Of a stretch of DNA of 64,000 bases, positions 16,924 through 25,058 are shown piece by piece. Position 1 is the stretch's first letter, and each line of letters starts with the position of its first letter. The stretch spans positions 1 to 64,000 of the forward strand of contig NZ_JAQSDR010000038.1 in the NCBI RefSeq assembly GCF_029946005.1, in the 5' to 3' direction. The position numbers and the translations under genes are program-made. The notes under the pieces were generated by a model. It was not told where the DNA came from and did no database searches. It saw only the letters and a program-made list of their open reading frames with translations. Source of the stretch: Aquabacterium sp. (GTDB taxonomy: Bacteria > Pseudomonadota > Gammaproteobacteria > Burkholderiales > Burkholderiaceae_C).

Positions 16924-18921
16924 TCAGGACGCCAGCGGGTCCGCGAAATCCTTGGGCGCGGCCGGGTCGGCCGGGGCTGCCGGTGCCACGGGTTGCGCGC
17001 CGCTGCCACCACCGCCAGAGTTGATGTTGACCAGGGGCGCGCCCACGATAGACACCCCGGCCGGGCCCAGCACGATGGAGCTGCCACCGGCCTTGAGCGT
17101 GAGCATCACGCCGGCCTCCAGGGTGACGTTCATGCCAGCCTTGATGTGCACATCGGTGCCGGCCTTGAAAGACACGCCGGTGCCTGCTTCACCCGCCAGG
17201 TCCTTGGCCGACTTGAGGCTGTACTGGCCGCCCGATTTGATCATCAGGTCGGTGGCTGTTTGCAAGTGCATGTCGCCGCCCACCTTGTGCTTGAAATCCT
17301 TGCCCACCTCCAGCTGGTGGTCGTTGCCGACCTTCTCGGTCAGGTCGTTCTTGATGGTCACGAACTCGTCGTGGCCCACCGAGTGGGACGAGTCGTTCTT
17401 GACGTTGCGCAGGAAGTCCTTCTCGGCCTGCAGCCAGACGTGCTCGGAGCCCATCTTGTCTTCGAAGCGCAACTCGTTCGAGGTTGAGGTGCTGCCGCCC
17501 TTGCTGGACTGGCTCTTGAGCGTGCTGACCGTGGCGTGGTCGGGCAGCTTGTAGGGCACCGTCTGTTCGGCGTTGTAGACGCGGCCGGTGATCAGCGGCT
17601 GGTCCGGGTCGCCTTCCAGGAAGTCAACCACGACCTCCTGCCCGATGCGGGGGATGTTGATCATTCCCCAGTTCTTGCCCGCCCAGGGCGATGACACGCG
17701 CACCCAGCAGGAGCTGTTCTCGTTCTTGCTGCCTTCGCGGTCCCAGTAGAACTGGATCTTCACGCGGCCGTACTCGTCGGTGTGGATCTCGTCGCCACTG
17801 GGGCCGACCACAATGGCGGTTTGCGGGCCCGCCACGCGCACGCGGATGGCGCGATCGGGCGAGCGGAACACCTCGCGGCTGTCCAGTGCGGTGAACTGGC
17901 AATTGAAGTAAGGCGCCGCGCCGCTTTGCCCTTCGTACTCGCCATAGCCCATCTGGATGCGGGTGGAGGTGACGATGTGCTCGCGGTTCTGATCCTCGCG
18001 CGGGAACTCTTTCAGCGTGAAGCGCGAGCCGGTGACCAAGCCGCGCACATTGCCTTCGCCATACACCTGGGCGTGCAGTGACTGAAAGCCTTCCAGCCGC
18101 AAGTTGGCATAGCGCTCGCCATCGGCCTTGACCAGGTGCCTGCCGGGGTAGTCGTAAACCTCGCCGCTGGCGTGCGAGTGCGAGCGCGCCAGCTCGGCGC
18201 TGGCCAGCAGGTTGGTCGAGGGTGTGGTGAAGTTGTAGTCGGTCAGCGAGACCTTGCCGGTGCGGATCTCGTGGTTGAACTGCCAGCGCGTGATCGCCTC
18301 CAGGTCGATGCCCCCGGACAGCGTCTCGCGGTAAACCATGTCGGCATGGCCGGCGTAGGGCGTGTGAGCGCTGTCCTTGTTGGCCAGCACCAGCGTGTGC
18401 TTGCTGTCCTTGTGCTCGAAGTAATAGTAGATGCCTTCTTCTTCCATCAGGCGGCTGATGAAGTTGAAATCGCTTTCGCGGTACTGCACGCAATAATCGC
18501 GCACCGGGTGGCTGCCGCTCAGCTTGTCCGAGAAGTCGGAGGAGTACTTCTCGAAGATCTGCTTGATGATGTCGGGCACCGACTTGTTCTGGAAAACGCG
18601 GCAGTCGTGGGTGCGCGTGAGCAGCCACAACCAGGGGCACACCACCAGTTGGTACTCGAACAAGCGGCCCACAAAGCCCACCTGGCCAAAGCGCGTGACG
18701 ATGCCGCTGAACTCGCGCTGGCCGCCATCGGCCAGCTCCAGCTTGACGGTGATGGGCTTGCCCAGCAGGTCGTTGACCGCGATGCCTTTGTCGTCAGACA
18801 GCGCGCTGATGTTGAACTCGTAAAGCTGGCCCAGCGACTCGGTGGCCGACATGGATCGCATCAGCAGCACGTCGTTGCCCAGCGGCGTGCTGATCTCCAT
18901 CAGGCGAGGGGGTACGGGCAT
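16924..18921 (-). CDS. vgrG: T6SS spike protein VgrG (TssI)
   Basis: The 665-aa protein is a standard VgrG: an N-terminal gp27-like region (ESDFNFISRLMEEEGIYYYF near 175), the gp5 OB-fold with WVRVSSPWAGKNWGM and IPRIGQEVVVDFLEGDPDQP, then the triangular beta-helix of repeated short segments (VGHDEFVTI, VGNDHQLEVG, VGGDMHLQTATDL). It ends in a Pro/Ala-rich tail with no enzymatic domain. The trimer tips the Hcp tube and carries effectors. Downstream within six bases is the DUF6861-like effector, the likely cargo. Confidence 0.97.
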   Translation of the reverse strand: MPVPPRLMEISTPLGNDVLLMRSMSATESLGQLYEFNISALSDDKGIAVNDLLGKPITVKLELADGGQREFSGIVTRFGQVGFVGRLFEYQLVVCPWLWLLTRTHDCRVFQNKSVPDIIKQIFEKYSSDFSDKLSGSHPVRDYCVQYRESDFNFISRLMEEEGIYYYFEHKDSKHTLVLANKDSAHTPYAGHADMVYRETLSGGIDLEAITRWQFNHEIRTGKVSLTDYNFTTPSTNLLASAELARSHSHASGEVYDYPGRHLVKADGERYANLRLEGFQSLHAQVYGEGNVRGLVTGSRFTLKEFPREDQNREHIVTSTRIQMGYGEYEGQSGAAPYFNCQFTALDSREVFRSPDRAIRVRVAGPQTAIVVGPSGDEIHTDEYGRVKIQFYWDREGSKNENSSCWVRVSSPWAGKNWGMINIPRIGQEVVVDFLEGDPDQPLITGRVYNAEQTVPYKLPDHATVSTLKSQSSKGGSTSTSNELRFEDKMGSEHVWLQAEKDFLRNVKNDSSHSVGHDEFVTIKNDLTEKVGNDHQLEVGKDFKHKVGGDMHLQTATDLMIKSGGQYSLKSAKDLAGEAGTGVSFKAGTDVHIKAGMNVTLEAGVMLTLKAGGSSIVLGPAGVSIVGAPLVNINSGGGGSGAQPVAPAAPADPAAPKDFADPLAS

Positions 18922-18936
18922 GGTGGGGTCCTGAGG

Positions 18937-20283
18937 TTAGGGGTGTTGTGCGGTGAAGAGCCAGCCTGGCACGGGCACGCCGCCTTCGTTGCGAAGGTGG
19001 ATGGCTTCGGCGCCAAGGTGCTCGAAGCCCGCCTGGCCAAGCACTTGCTCGACGTACTCGCGGCGGTGGCTGTAGCGGCCGTGGGGATTGAGGTGGTACT
19101 GCTCTGCAGCATCGCCGCCTTCCAGGCTCTCCACGGTGAAGATCAACCAGCCGCCGGGGGCCAGGGCGCGCCGAGCGGCTTGGCACACCGCTTCCAGTTT
19201 GCCAAAGTAGCACAGGGTGTCGGCCGACACAATCAGGTCATGGGCTTGGTGCTGTGACTGCAGGAATGCCGTCAGCTCGGCCTGGATCAACTCGTCGTAC
19301 ACCTGCCTGGGTTGGGCCTTGGCCAGCATCTGGCCCGACAGGTCGATGCCGACCAGGCGCTGCGCATAGGGCGCGATCAGCGGGCCACACAGGCCGGTGC
19401 CGCAACCGGCGTCCAGCACCCGCCATTGTTTGGCCGGGGTGCCGCCCAGGCGCTTGACCACGTCGGCGACATGTTGGGGCGCGCGGTAGGTGAGCATTTC
19501 CAGGTTGGCGTCGAAGCTGTCGGCGAACTCGTCGAAGGTGTTGGCCACATAGGCATCGTCGGCGCGCTCGGGCACGTCCTGCCCGGTGCAGGCGGCCAGG
19601 TAGTGCTTGGGCACGGGGTTGTCGGGCTCCTCGGCCAGCCATTCGCGGTAGACCTTGGCGGCTTCTTCGAAGCGCCTGAGCGTGTAGTACGCGATGCCCA
19701 GCATCTTGCGGGCGTGGTGCTGCTTGGGGTTGAGGATCAGGGCTTCGCAGAAGTGCTGCAAGGATTCTTGCGTGCGGCCCTGCAGCCGCAGCAGGTTGCC
19801 CAGGTTGTTGTGGGCCTCGGGGCGCGCGGGGTCCAGGGCCAGGGCCTTGGTGTAGGCCACCTCCGCTTCGTCAAAGCGCTCTTGCGCACGACGCAGGGCG
19901 CCCAGATTGTTCAGGATGGTGGCGTTGCTGGGCGACATCTCGGCCGCTTGTTCGTAAGCATCGGCGGCCTCGGCCAGGCGTTTTGATTCGAGCAGCACAT
20001 TGCCCAGGTTGTTATACCAATCGGGCACCTTGGGGTCGAGCTCGATGGAGCGGCGGATGTGTTTGACGGCCTGATCGCTGCGGCCCATCTGGTGGTGCAG
20101 CACGCCCAGGAAGTGCACCGCGTTGGCTTGCCGTGGGGTGAGCCGCAAAATGCGTTCATACATTTGCTGGGCCGCCGCCATGTGGCCGTTTTGATGCAAT
20201 TGCATTGCGATGGGCAAGGCGTCTTTCAAGCTGACGTGCTGAAGCGCTTTTCCAGGCAAACTTGAGTGTCTTTTGGCGGGCAT
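18937..20283 (-). CDS. TPR-repeat SAM-dependent methyltransferase
   Basis: Residues about 20-235 are six or so tetratricopeptide repeats (for example AVHFLGVLHHQMGRSDQAVK and AHNNLGNLLRLQGRTQESL). The C-terminal half is a class I methyltransferase with motif I VLDAGCGTGLCGPL near 295 and ICF-type acidic motifs VGIDLSG and DLIVSADTLCYFG. The substrate is unknown. It lies 15 bases upstream of vgrG on the same strand and is divergent, with only 36 bases between, from the sheath-like gene at 20320. A role in modifying a T6SS component is possible from position alone. Confidence 0.85.
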   Translation of the reverse strand: MPAKRHSSLPGKALQHVSLKDALPIAMQLHQNGHMAAAQQMYERILRLTPRQANAVHFLGVLHHQMGRSDQAVKHIRRSIELDPKVPDWYNNLGNVLLESKRLAEAADAYEQAAEMSPSNATILNNLGALRRAQERFDEAEVAYTKALALDPARPEAHNNLGNLLRLQGRTQESLQHFCEALILNPKQHHARKMLGIAYYTLRRFEEAAKVYREWLAEEPDNPVPKHYLAACTGQDVPERADDAYVANTFDEFADSFDANLEMLTYRAPQHVADVVKRLGGTPAKQWRVLDAGCGTGLCGPLIAPYAQRLVGIDLSGQMLAKAQPRQVYDELIQAELTAFLQSQHQAHDLIVSADTLCYFGKLEAVCQAARRALAPGGWLIFTVESLEGGDAAEQYHLNPHGRYSHRREYVEQVLGQAGFEHLGAEAIHLRNEGGVPVPGWLFTAQHP

Positions 20284-20319
20284 GTCCCATTATGTCGGCA
20301 ATTATTTGGGGGTGGGGTC

Positions 20320-21693
20320 ATGACAGGACGATTGGATTTTGGATTACACGACGGGCCCTTTCGGATCGTGGTGCTGGGTGACTTCAGCGGGCATGGCCTG
20401 CGGGGGCTGGTCCAGGCCAAGCCACTGGCGCAGCGCGCGCCTCAGCGCGTGGACATCGACAACTTCGAGGCCGTGTTCAAGCGCCTGGCGCCGGCCTTGT
20501 CCTTGCCTTGGCCGGGCGCGGTGAATGACCGGCTTGAGCTGGCATTCAGCGCGTTGGACGATTTCCACCCCGATCAACTGGCGGGACGCTTGCCGACTGT
20601 GAGCCTGACCGCGCCGGTCGCTGTGGCCTCGGCACCCTCGGCCGCACCGGCTTCGGCCCCGCGCGAGAACGATGCCTCGACCCTGGAGCGCCTGCTGGGC
20701 CGCAAGCCCGAGCCTGCGGTCAGCACCGGCCTCGATGCCTTGATTCAGCGCATCGTGGCGCCGTCCCTGGTGCCCGAAGTGTCGGCGGGCCACGCCCAGT
20801 CCGTGGCGGCGCAACAAGCCGCCCAGGCCGATCTGTGGCGCGCGGTGTTGCACCACCCGGCCTTTCAAGCGCTTGAAGCCGCCTGGCTGGGCGTGCAGCA
20901 ACTGGTGCGCAGCCTGGACCTGGACGGCGACTTGCAGTTGTACCTGCTGGACGTGGGCCAGGCCGAGTTGCAGGCCGATGTGGACGCCTCCCAGGGCGAC
21001 GCCAGCAAGACCAGCCTGGCGCAAGCGCTTCAGCGTTTGGCCGAGGCCGACGAAGCGGGCGCGCCCGCCGTGGCGCTGGTCGTGGGCTTGCAAGCGTTCG
21101 GCCCTTCGGCCGCCGACCTGAGCCTGCTGGCCGCGCTGGGCGCCTTGGCCCGCCAAGTGGGTAGCACCTTCATGGCCGCGGCGCAACCGGCCGTGGTCGG
21201 CCTGGCCTCTTTGGCGGATGGCGCAGACCCTGCACAGTGGCCCGGCATGGCCCTGGACGAGCAAGCGCGCTGGGACGCTTTCCGACGCACCCCCGAAGCG
21301 GCCAGCGTGCACCTGGCCTGGCCGCGCATCCTGTTGCGCCTGCCCTATGGCCAGGCCACCGATCCCATCGCGGCCGGGCCTTTTGAAGAGATGGTGCCCG
21401 CTTTCGCGCACGAGCACGCCCTGTGGGGCAATGGCGCGCTGGCCTGCGCGCAACTCATTGGCCAATCCTTCATGGACCGAGGCTGGATCATGCGCGTGGG
21501 CGACCTGCGTGATGTGGAAGACCTGCCCGCCTACGTGCTGGAGCGCGATGGCGAAAAGCACTTGCTGCCGTGCGCCGAGGCCAACCTGAGCGAGACCGTG
21601 GGCGACCGCCTGCTGGCTTTGGGCCTCATGCCCTTGCTGAGCTACAAGCACCGCAACGCGGTGCGCGTCATGAGTTTCCAGGCCATGGGCTGA
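20320..21693 (+). CDS. TssB-TssC fusion-like sheath protein (457 aa)
   Basis: The start is the ATG after GGTGGGG. Residues 1-90 mirror TssB: FRIVVLGDFSG, a VDIDNFEAVFKRLAPAL block and FSALDDFHPDQLAGRLP. After a Pro/Ala linker (90-125), residues 135-457 mirror TssC: LEAAWLGVQQLVRSLDLDG, then PRILLRLPYGQATDPI, LWGNGALACAQLIGQSF and GLMPLLSYKHRNAVRVMSFQ. Separate full-length tssB and tssC are present in the same island. It is divergent from the methyltransferase gene. It may cap, regulate or compete within the sheath, or be a baseplate-to-sheath adaptor; function is inference. Confidence 0.8.
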   Translation: MTGRLDFGLHDGPFRIVVLGDFSGHGLRGLVQAKPLAQRAPQRVDIDNFEAVFKRLAPALSLPWPGAVNDRLELAFSALDDFHPDQLAGRLPTVSLTAPVAVASAPSAAPASAPRENDASTLERLLGRKPEPAVSTGLDALIQRIVAPSLVPEVSAGHAQSVAAQQAAQADLWRAVLHHPAFQALEAAWLGVQQLVRSLDLDGDLQLYLLDVGQAELQADVDASQGDASKTSLAQALQRLAEADEAGAPAVALVVGLQAFGPSAADLSLLAALGALARQVGSTFMAAAQPAVVGLASLADGADPAQWPGMALDEQARWDAFRRTPEAASVHLAWPRILLRLPYGQATDPIAAGPFEEMVPAFAHEHALWGNGALACAQLIGQSFMDRGWIMRVGDLRDVEDLPAYVLERDGEKHLLPCAEANLSETVGDRLLALGLMPLLSYKHRNAVRVMSFQAMG

Positions 21694-22564
21694 TGCCCGA
21701 TTCGGTGATGGTGGCCGAGCCGACGATGCCGTTGTCGAGTTCCGGCCGGTGGCGGCTCCAGTGGTCCTGGCGGCGCTGAACCACCACCACGCCCCGCAGC
21801 GCGGGGGCTTCATCCAGGCGCTCCAGCAGCGCCTTCTGCGATTCGCACAGGTAGCGATTGCAGACGTCCGAGCGCATCTCGCGCGGCAAGGCGCAACCAC
21901 CGGCCGTGTGGTTGATGCAGGAGCCCACCAGGGTTTTGGGGGCCAGGCGGTCCAGGTAAGCCGACAGCACCTGCGCGGGCTGCCAATGCGGCTGTTGCGC
22001 CATGAAGCGGCGCACCGTGTCGGCCGAGAGGTAGGCGGTGTCCCCGCCCCTTGTGCAGCAGCCACCACGGCACAGGGCGCACACCTGGCCGGGCAGTGTT
22101 GATCGGGCATCAACGGCCACGGTGTCTGCAGGCGGCACTTCATCGCCGGGCAAGAAGGCCTGCGCGATGACCGCTGTCAAGTGATCAAGGTAATGTTGAC
22201 GGCGGCGCTGTGCCAGTTTGCGCGGGCGCGCGGGCCCGCTGGGCAGTGCCAGCCGAATGAACTGATCCGGCCGATGCCCGGGCAACACGGCCTCGACCGC
22301 AGCCCAATGGCCAGCGTTCTCCGCGGACTCGGCCTCGGTCCACGCCTGCAGGCGCTCGTCCTCGGCACGGGCGCGGGCGCGTTGCTCACGCGTGTTCTTG
22401 GCCCGCCAATGCAGGTGCCTCTGAAACGCCGCCTCGCCCATCGTGGCGCGCTGGTCCAGCACCATGCGGCAGGGCACCGCGTGGCAGATGGGGTAAGGCC
22501 CCGTCGCGCCAGGTGATCGCGTGGTGAGCACGACGGTGCCGCACACCACGCATTCCAGGCGCAT
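21668..22564 (-). CDS. Cys-rich CxxCxxxCC protein (298 aa), unknown
   Basis: The ATG at 22564 is used because upstream reading runs antisense to nothing conserved and overlaps the 335-aa gene. The product has three Cys clusters: an N-terminal CVVCGT and CHAVPCRM pair, a central CALCRGGCCTRGGDTAYL (CxxCxxxCC, typical of YkgJ-like metal-chelating domains), and a later SCINHTAGGCALP with VCNRYLC. It likely binds zinc or an iron-sulfur cluster. A basic helical region rich in Arg/Ala (60-130) lies between. It ends overlapping the tail of the convergent sheath-like gene by 26 bases. Its role in the T6SS island is unknown. Confidence 0.8.
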   Translation of the reverse strand: MRLECVVCGTVVLTTRSPGATGPYPICHAVPCRMVLDQRATMGEAAFQRHLHWRAKNTREQRARARAEDERLQAWTEAESAENAGHWAAVEAVLPGHRPDQFIRLALPSGPARPRKLAQRRRQHYLDHLTAVIAQAFLPGDEVPPADTVAVDARSTLPGQVCALCRGGCCTRGGDTAYLSADTVRRFMAQQPHWQPAQVLSAYLDRLAPKTLVGSCINHTAGGCALPREMRSDVCNRYLCESQKALLERLDEAPALRGVVVVQRRQDHWSRHRPELDNGIVGSATITESGISPWPGNS

Positions 22565-22572
22565 GGCGTGGC

Positions 22573-23580
22573 TCACACCAGTTTGGCGGCCTTGCGCTTG
22601 ATCGATGCAAAGAAGCCCTTGCTCTGGTGCGTGGCCTTGTTCTGCGACAGCCCTTCCAGCTGGATGCGCGAGGACGCGATGTTCTTGCGCGCGATCTTGA
22701 GCATCGGGTCCATCTGCGTCTTCTTGATCTTCTCGACCTTGTCCATCCAGCCGGGCAGGCCAATGTCGGCCACGAAGAAGTTGGCCACCGACGAGGTGTC
22801 GGCGCAGGTCAGCAGGTAGCAGCCCAGGATGGGGCAATCTTCGAACACCGTGAGGTCCAGCGTTTCAGGCGTGGCCAGGCGGCGGTTGCCCGCGCGCATG
22901 TCCTTGATGGACAGGCCCAGCGAGAACAACTCCAGGCCCAGGCTGGCCAGGGCATTGGCCAGACCGATGGCGGCCGTGGTGCCGGTGCCCATGTCGGCGA
23001 ACAGCCCGGCGATCTTGGCGCCGGTGGCCGTGGCCTGCTGGGCCAACTGGATCGAGTGCCTGGCCAGGTCGCGCTGGATGAGGATCTGCACCGCCTCGGC
23101 CGCGGCCACCGGGTCGCCCCGCAGGAAGCCCTTCTTGTAGTTGCGGCACTGGTACAGGTTGTAGCCGTCTTCGACCACGGCCTTGCCCGCTTTGGCGAGC
23201 TTGCCCCCGCTGACGAGCACGCCGACCACGGGCACGATCTCGGCAATGATGTCGGCCAGCACGGCCGAGGTGATGGCCTCGATCACGTCCTCGATGCCGT
23301 CCAGGTCGGCGCACTGCACGATGAATTCCTTCACCGCTTTTTCAACACCCGGGATGGCCGAGACGCTGCTGGCCGTGGTCTTGGCCGGGCCTGTGAGCTT
23401 GTTGGTCGAGGAGCGCGCTTTCTTGGCCGAAGTCAGCAGCTTCTTGGCCACGGCCACCTTGTCGGTGGAGCCGAACTTGAGCTTGGTGCCTTTGAAGGTT
23501 TGCGACAGGAGATCGCGGCGGGCATTGGCGATCGCGCCCATGCCGATGTAGTCAGCGCGGGTCAGGGTGGTGGTGGCCAT
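22573..23580 (-). CDS. Unknown protein with hydrophobic helices, possible T6SS effector (335 aa)
   Basis: Not recognised. There is no signal peptide. A basic N-terminal 65 residues precede two long hydrophobic stretches: about 100-130 (VLADIIAEIVPVVGVLVSGG) and about 195-225 (AAIGLANALASLGLELFSLG). Such hydrophobic hairpins in an otherwise soluble protein are typical of secreted membrane-active toxins. The C-terminus is basic (KGFFASIKRKAAKLV). It lies between the lipoprotein and the CxxCxxxCC gene, within the accessory block behind clpV. A pore-forming or membrane-inserting effector is one possibility; a structural accessory protein is the alternative. Confidence 0.65.
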   Translation of the reverse strand: MATTTLTRADYIGMGAIANARRDLLSQTFKGTKLKFGSTDKVAVAKKLLTSAKKARSSTNKLTGPAKTTASSVSAIPGVEKAVKEFIVQCADLDGIEDVIEAITSAVLADIIAEIVPVVGVLVSGGKLAKAGKAVVEDGYNLYQCRNYKKGFLRGDPVAAAEAVQILIQRDLARHSIQLAQQATATGAKIAGLFADMGTGTTAAIGLANALASLGLELFSLGLSIKDMRAGNRRLATPETLDLTVFEDCPILGCYLLTCADTSSVANFFVADIGLPGWMDKVEKIKKTQMDPMLKIARKNIASSRIQLEGLSQNKATHQSKGFFASIKRKAAKLV

Positions 23581-23608
23581 GGAGTGTTACTGCCTTGAAG
23601 AGGTGGGG

Positions 23609-24037
23609 TCAGGGTTGAACGGTGACGGCGCGGTCGGCCAGCTTGACCAGGTAGGTCTTCTTGTTCTCGCTTTTGACCAGCAGGCTTTGGCGGTCGGTGC
23701 TCAGGCTCATCTCGGTGATGAAGCGGTCTTGCACGTCTTTCTCTTCCTGGGCGTCGTAGGCGGTTTCGTAAAGCATCAGCGTCCAAAGCTCTTTGCCGCT
23801 GGCCACGTCGATGGCCGCGATGACGCCACCGTTCTGTGCAAAGCCGCGTGAGCGGGCGCCGCGCACGACTTCATAGCGGGTGTTGCCCGCCACCACGGGG
23901 GCAACATTGGGGACTCGGCGTTTGGGGCTTTCCATGGTCTTCTCCTGGGGGGCGGCTGCTTGTGTGGTGGGGCATGAACAGGCCGACAGGCTCAGCAGCA
24001 AGAGCATGCTTGAGAGCGCGGTCGGCCTCGCGGTCAT
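23609..24037 (-). CDS. Lipoprotein, candidate immunity protein for the M35-like peptidase
   Basis: The start codon overlaps the stop of the metallopeptidase gene (ATGA). The 142-aa product has a signal peptide with lipobox LSAC and Cys20. The mature part carries one PQQ/beta-propeller-like unit (GGVIAAIDVASGKELWTL) followed by DVQDRFITEMSLSTDRQSLL. This pattern is familiar to me from small proteins near T6SS loci, although I cannot verify that here. A lipidated periplasmic partner translated with a toxin gene fits an immunity protein against an enzyme delivered to the periplasm. Confidence 0.75.
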   Translation of the reverse strand: MTARPTALSSMLLLLSLSACSCPTTQAAAPQEKTMESPKRRVPNVAPVVAGNTRYEVVRGARSRGFAQNGGVIAAIDVASGKELWTLMLYETAYDAQEEKDVQDRFITEMSLSTDRQSLLVKSENKKTYLVKLADRAVTVQP

Positions 24038-25044
24038 GTCAGCACCTTGGTGATCGTGCCTGGGGTCAAGGCCCCCACCATGTCGGCGGCAAAGTAGGCC
24101 CAGCTGTCGGCATTCTTGAGGGCCTGTTCGGCCGTGAAGCTGTCACCCGGCTTGAGGCCGTCATCGTCATAGCGGATGTCGTCGGTCTTGAGCAGCTTGT
24201 GCGACAACTCGTGCACCACGGTCAGCGCGCACAGCCACAGCTTGGGAATGCTGCCCAGCGCATTGCGCTTGCCCGTGGTCAGGAACACCTGGAAGATGTA
24301 GATGACGGGCATGGCGTCGGCCTCATTGACCGAGGCGTACACGTTGTCCCATTCGCCGCTGGCCCGCAGGTGCGGCCGATCCGAGAAAATCACGCGCGAA
24401 GAATTGCAGCTGGCGTGGATCTTCTTGAAGCCATCGGCCAGGGTTTTGGCCGTGGCCGCGATCTCATCGGCCGACGCGCCATCGGCATGGAACCAGCGCT
24501 TGATCTTCTCCAGCGTCTTGGCGTTGGGCGCGCCCAATTTGATCTGGACGTCGGCCGACCACTTGCGGGCCAGTTGCAACGAGTCCGACATCATCTTGCG
24601 GTTGCCCTTGCCAAACACCTCGGTGTCGGACTGCAACTCGGCCTTCAGGTCGGCTTCGCTCTTGCCCGCCAACTGGTCGTAAGGCCAGGTGACGAAGGCT
24701 TTGGGCGGATCGACCACCCAGATGCTTTGGCCGCCTTTTTTCTCGACCATGTGGAAGTGCTGCATGGTCTTGATGAGGGCCGCGCGGTCCTGGTAGCCGA
24801 CGGTGCCCGCCTTGCTGGCCTTGGCGATCTCTTCGGCCATGGCGGTTTTGGCCACGGCCTTGCCCTTGCTGGCTTTCTTGAGCTGGTCGCGCAAGTCATC
24901 CAGCACCTTGGCCTTGCCGGCGTTGGGGCCGTCGGCTTCCAGCAAGGTCTTGAGGTTGGCCTCGATGGTTTTCCAGCTGTCGTCCAGGGTGGGCGCTTTC
25001 AGCAGATCAACCGACTTGTTGTAGACCTCGGTGAAGACGTTCAT
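24034..25044 (-). CDS. Aspzincin (M35-like) metallopeptidase, probable T6SS effector
   Basis: The 336-aa protein has the zinc-binding HELSH motif (His278, Glu279, His282), then TDDIRY, which fits the aspzincin TxDxxY signature (Asp289 third ligand, Tyr292 catalytic), and NADSWAYFA (311-319), the strongly conserved tail motif of M35 and lysine-specific metalloendopeptidases. The N-terminal 200 residues are helical and Lys-rich, with no signal peptide, so export would need another route such as the T6SS. The ATG at 25044 is preceded by a GGAGG sequence. It sits behind clpV and is coupled to a lipoprotein gene. The family assignment is from motifs; the effector role is inference. Confidence 0.8.
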   Translation of the reverse strand: MNVFTEVYNKSVDLLKAPTLDDSWKTIEANLKTLLEADGPNAGKAKVLDDLRDQLKKASKGKAVAKTAMAEEIAKASKAGTVGYQDRAALIKTMQHFHMVEKKGGQSIWVVDPPKAFVTWPYDQLAGKSEADLKAELQSDTEVFGKGNRKMMSDSLQLARKWSADVQIKLGAPNAKTLEKIKRWFHADGASADEIAATAKTLADGFKKIHASCNSSRVIFSDRPHLRASGEWDNVYASVNEADAMPVIYIFQVFLTTGKRNALGSIPKLWLCALTVVHELSHKLLKTDDIRYDDDGLKPGDSFTAEQALKNADSWAYFAADMVGALTPGTITKVLT

Positions 25045-25058
25045 GGGGCCTCCTGGTG

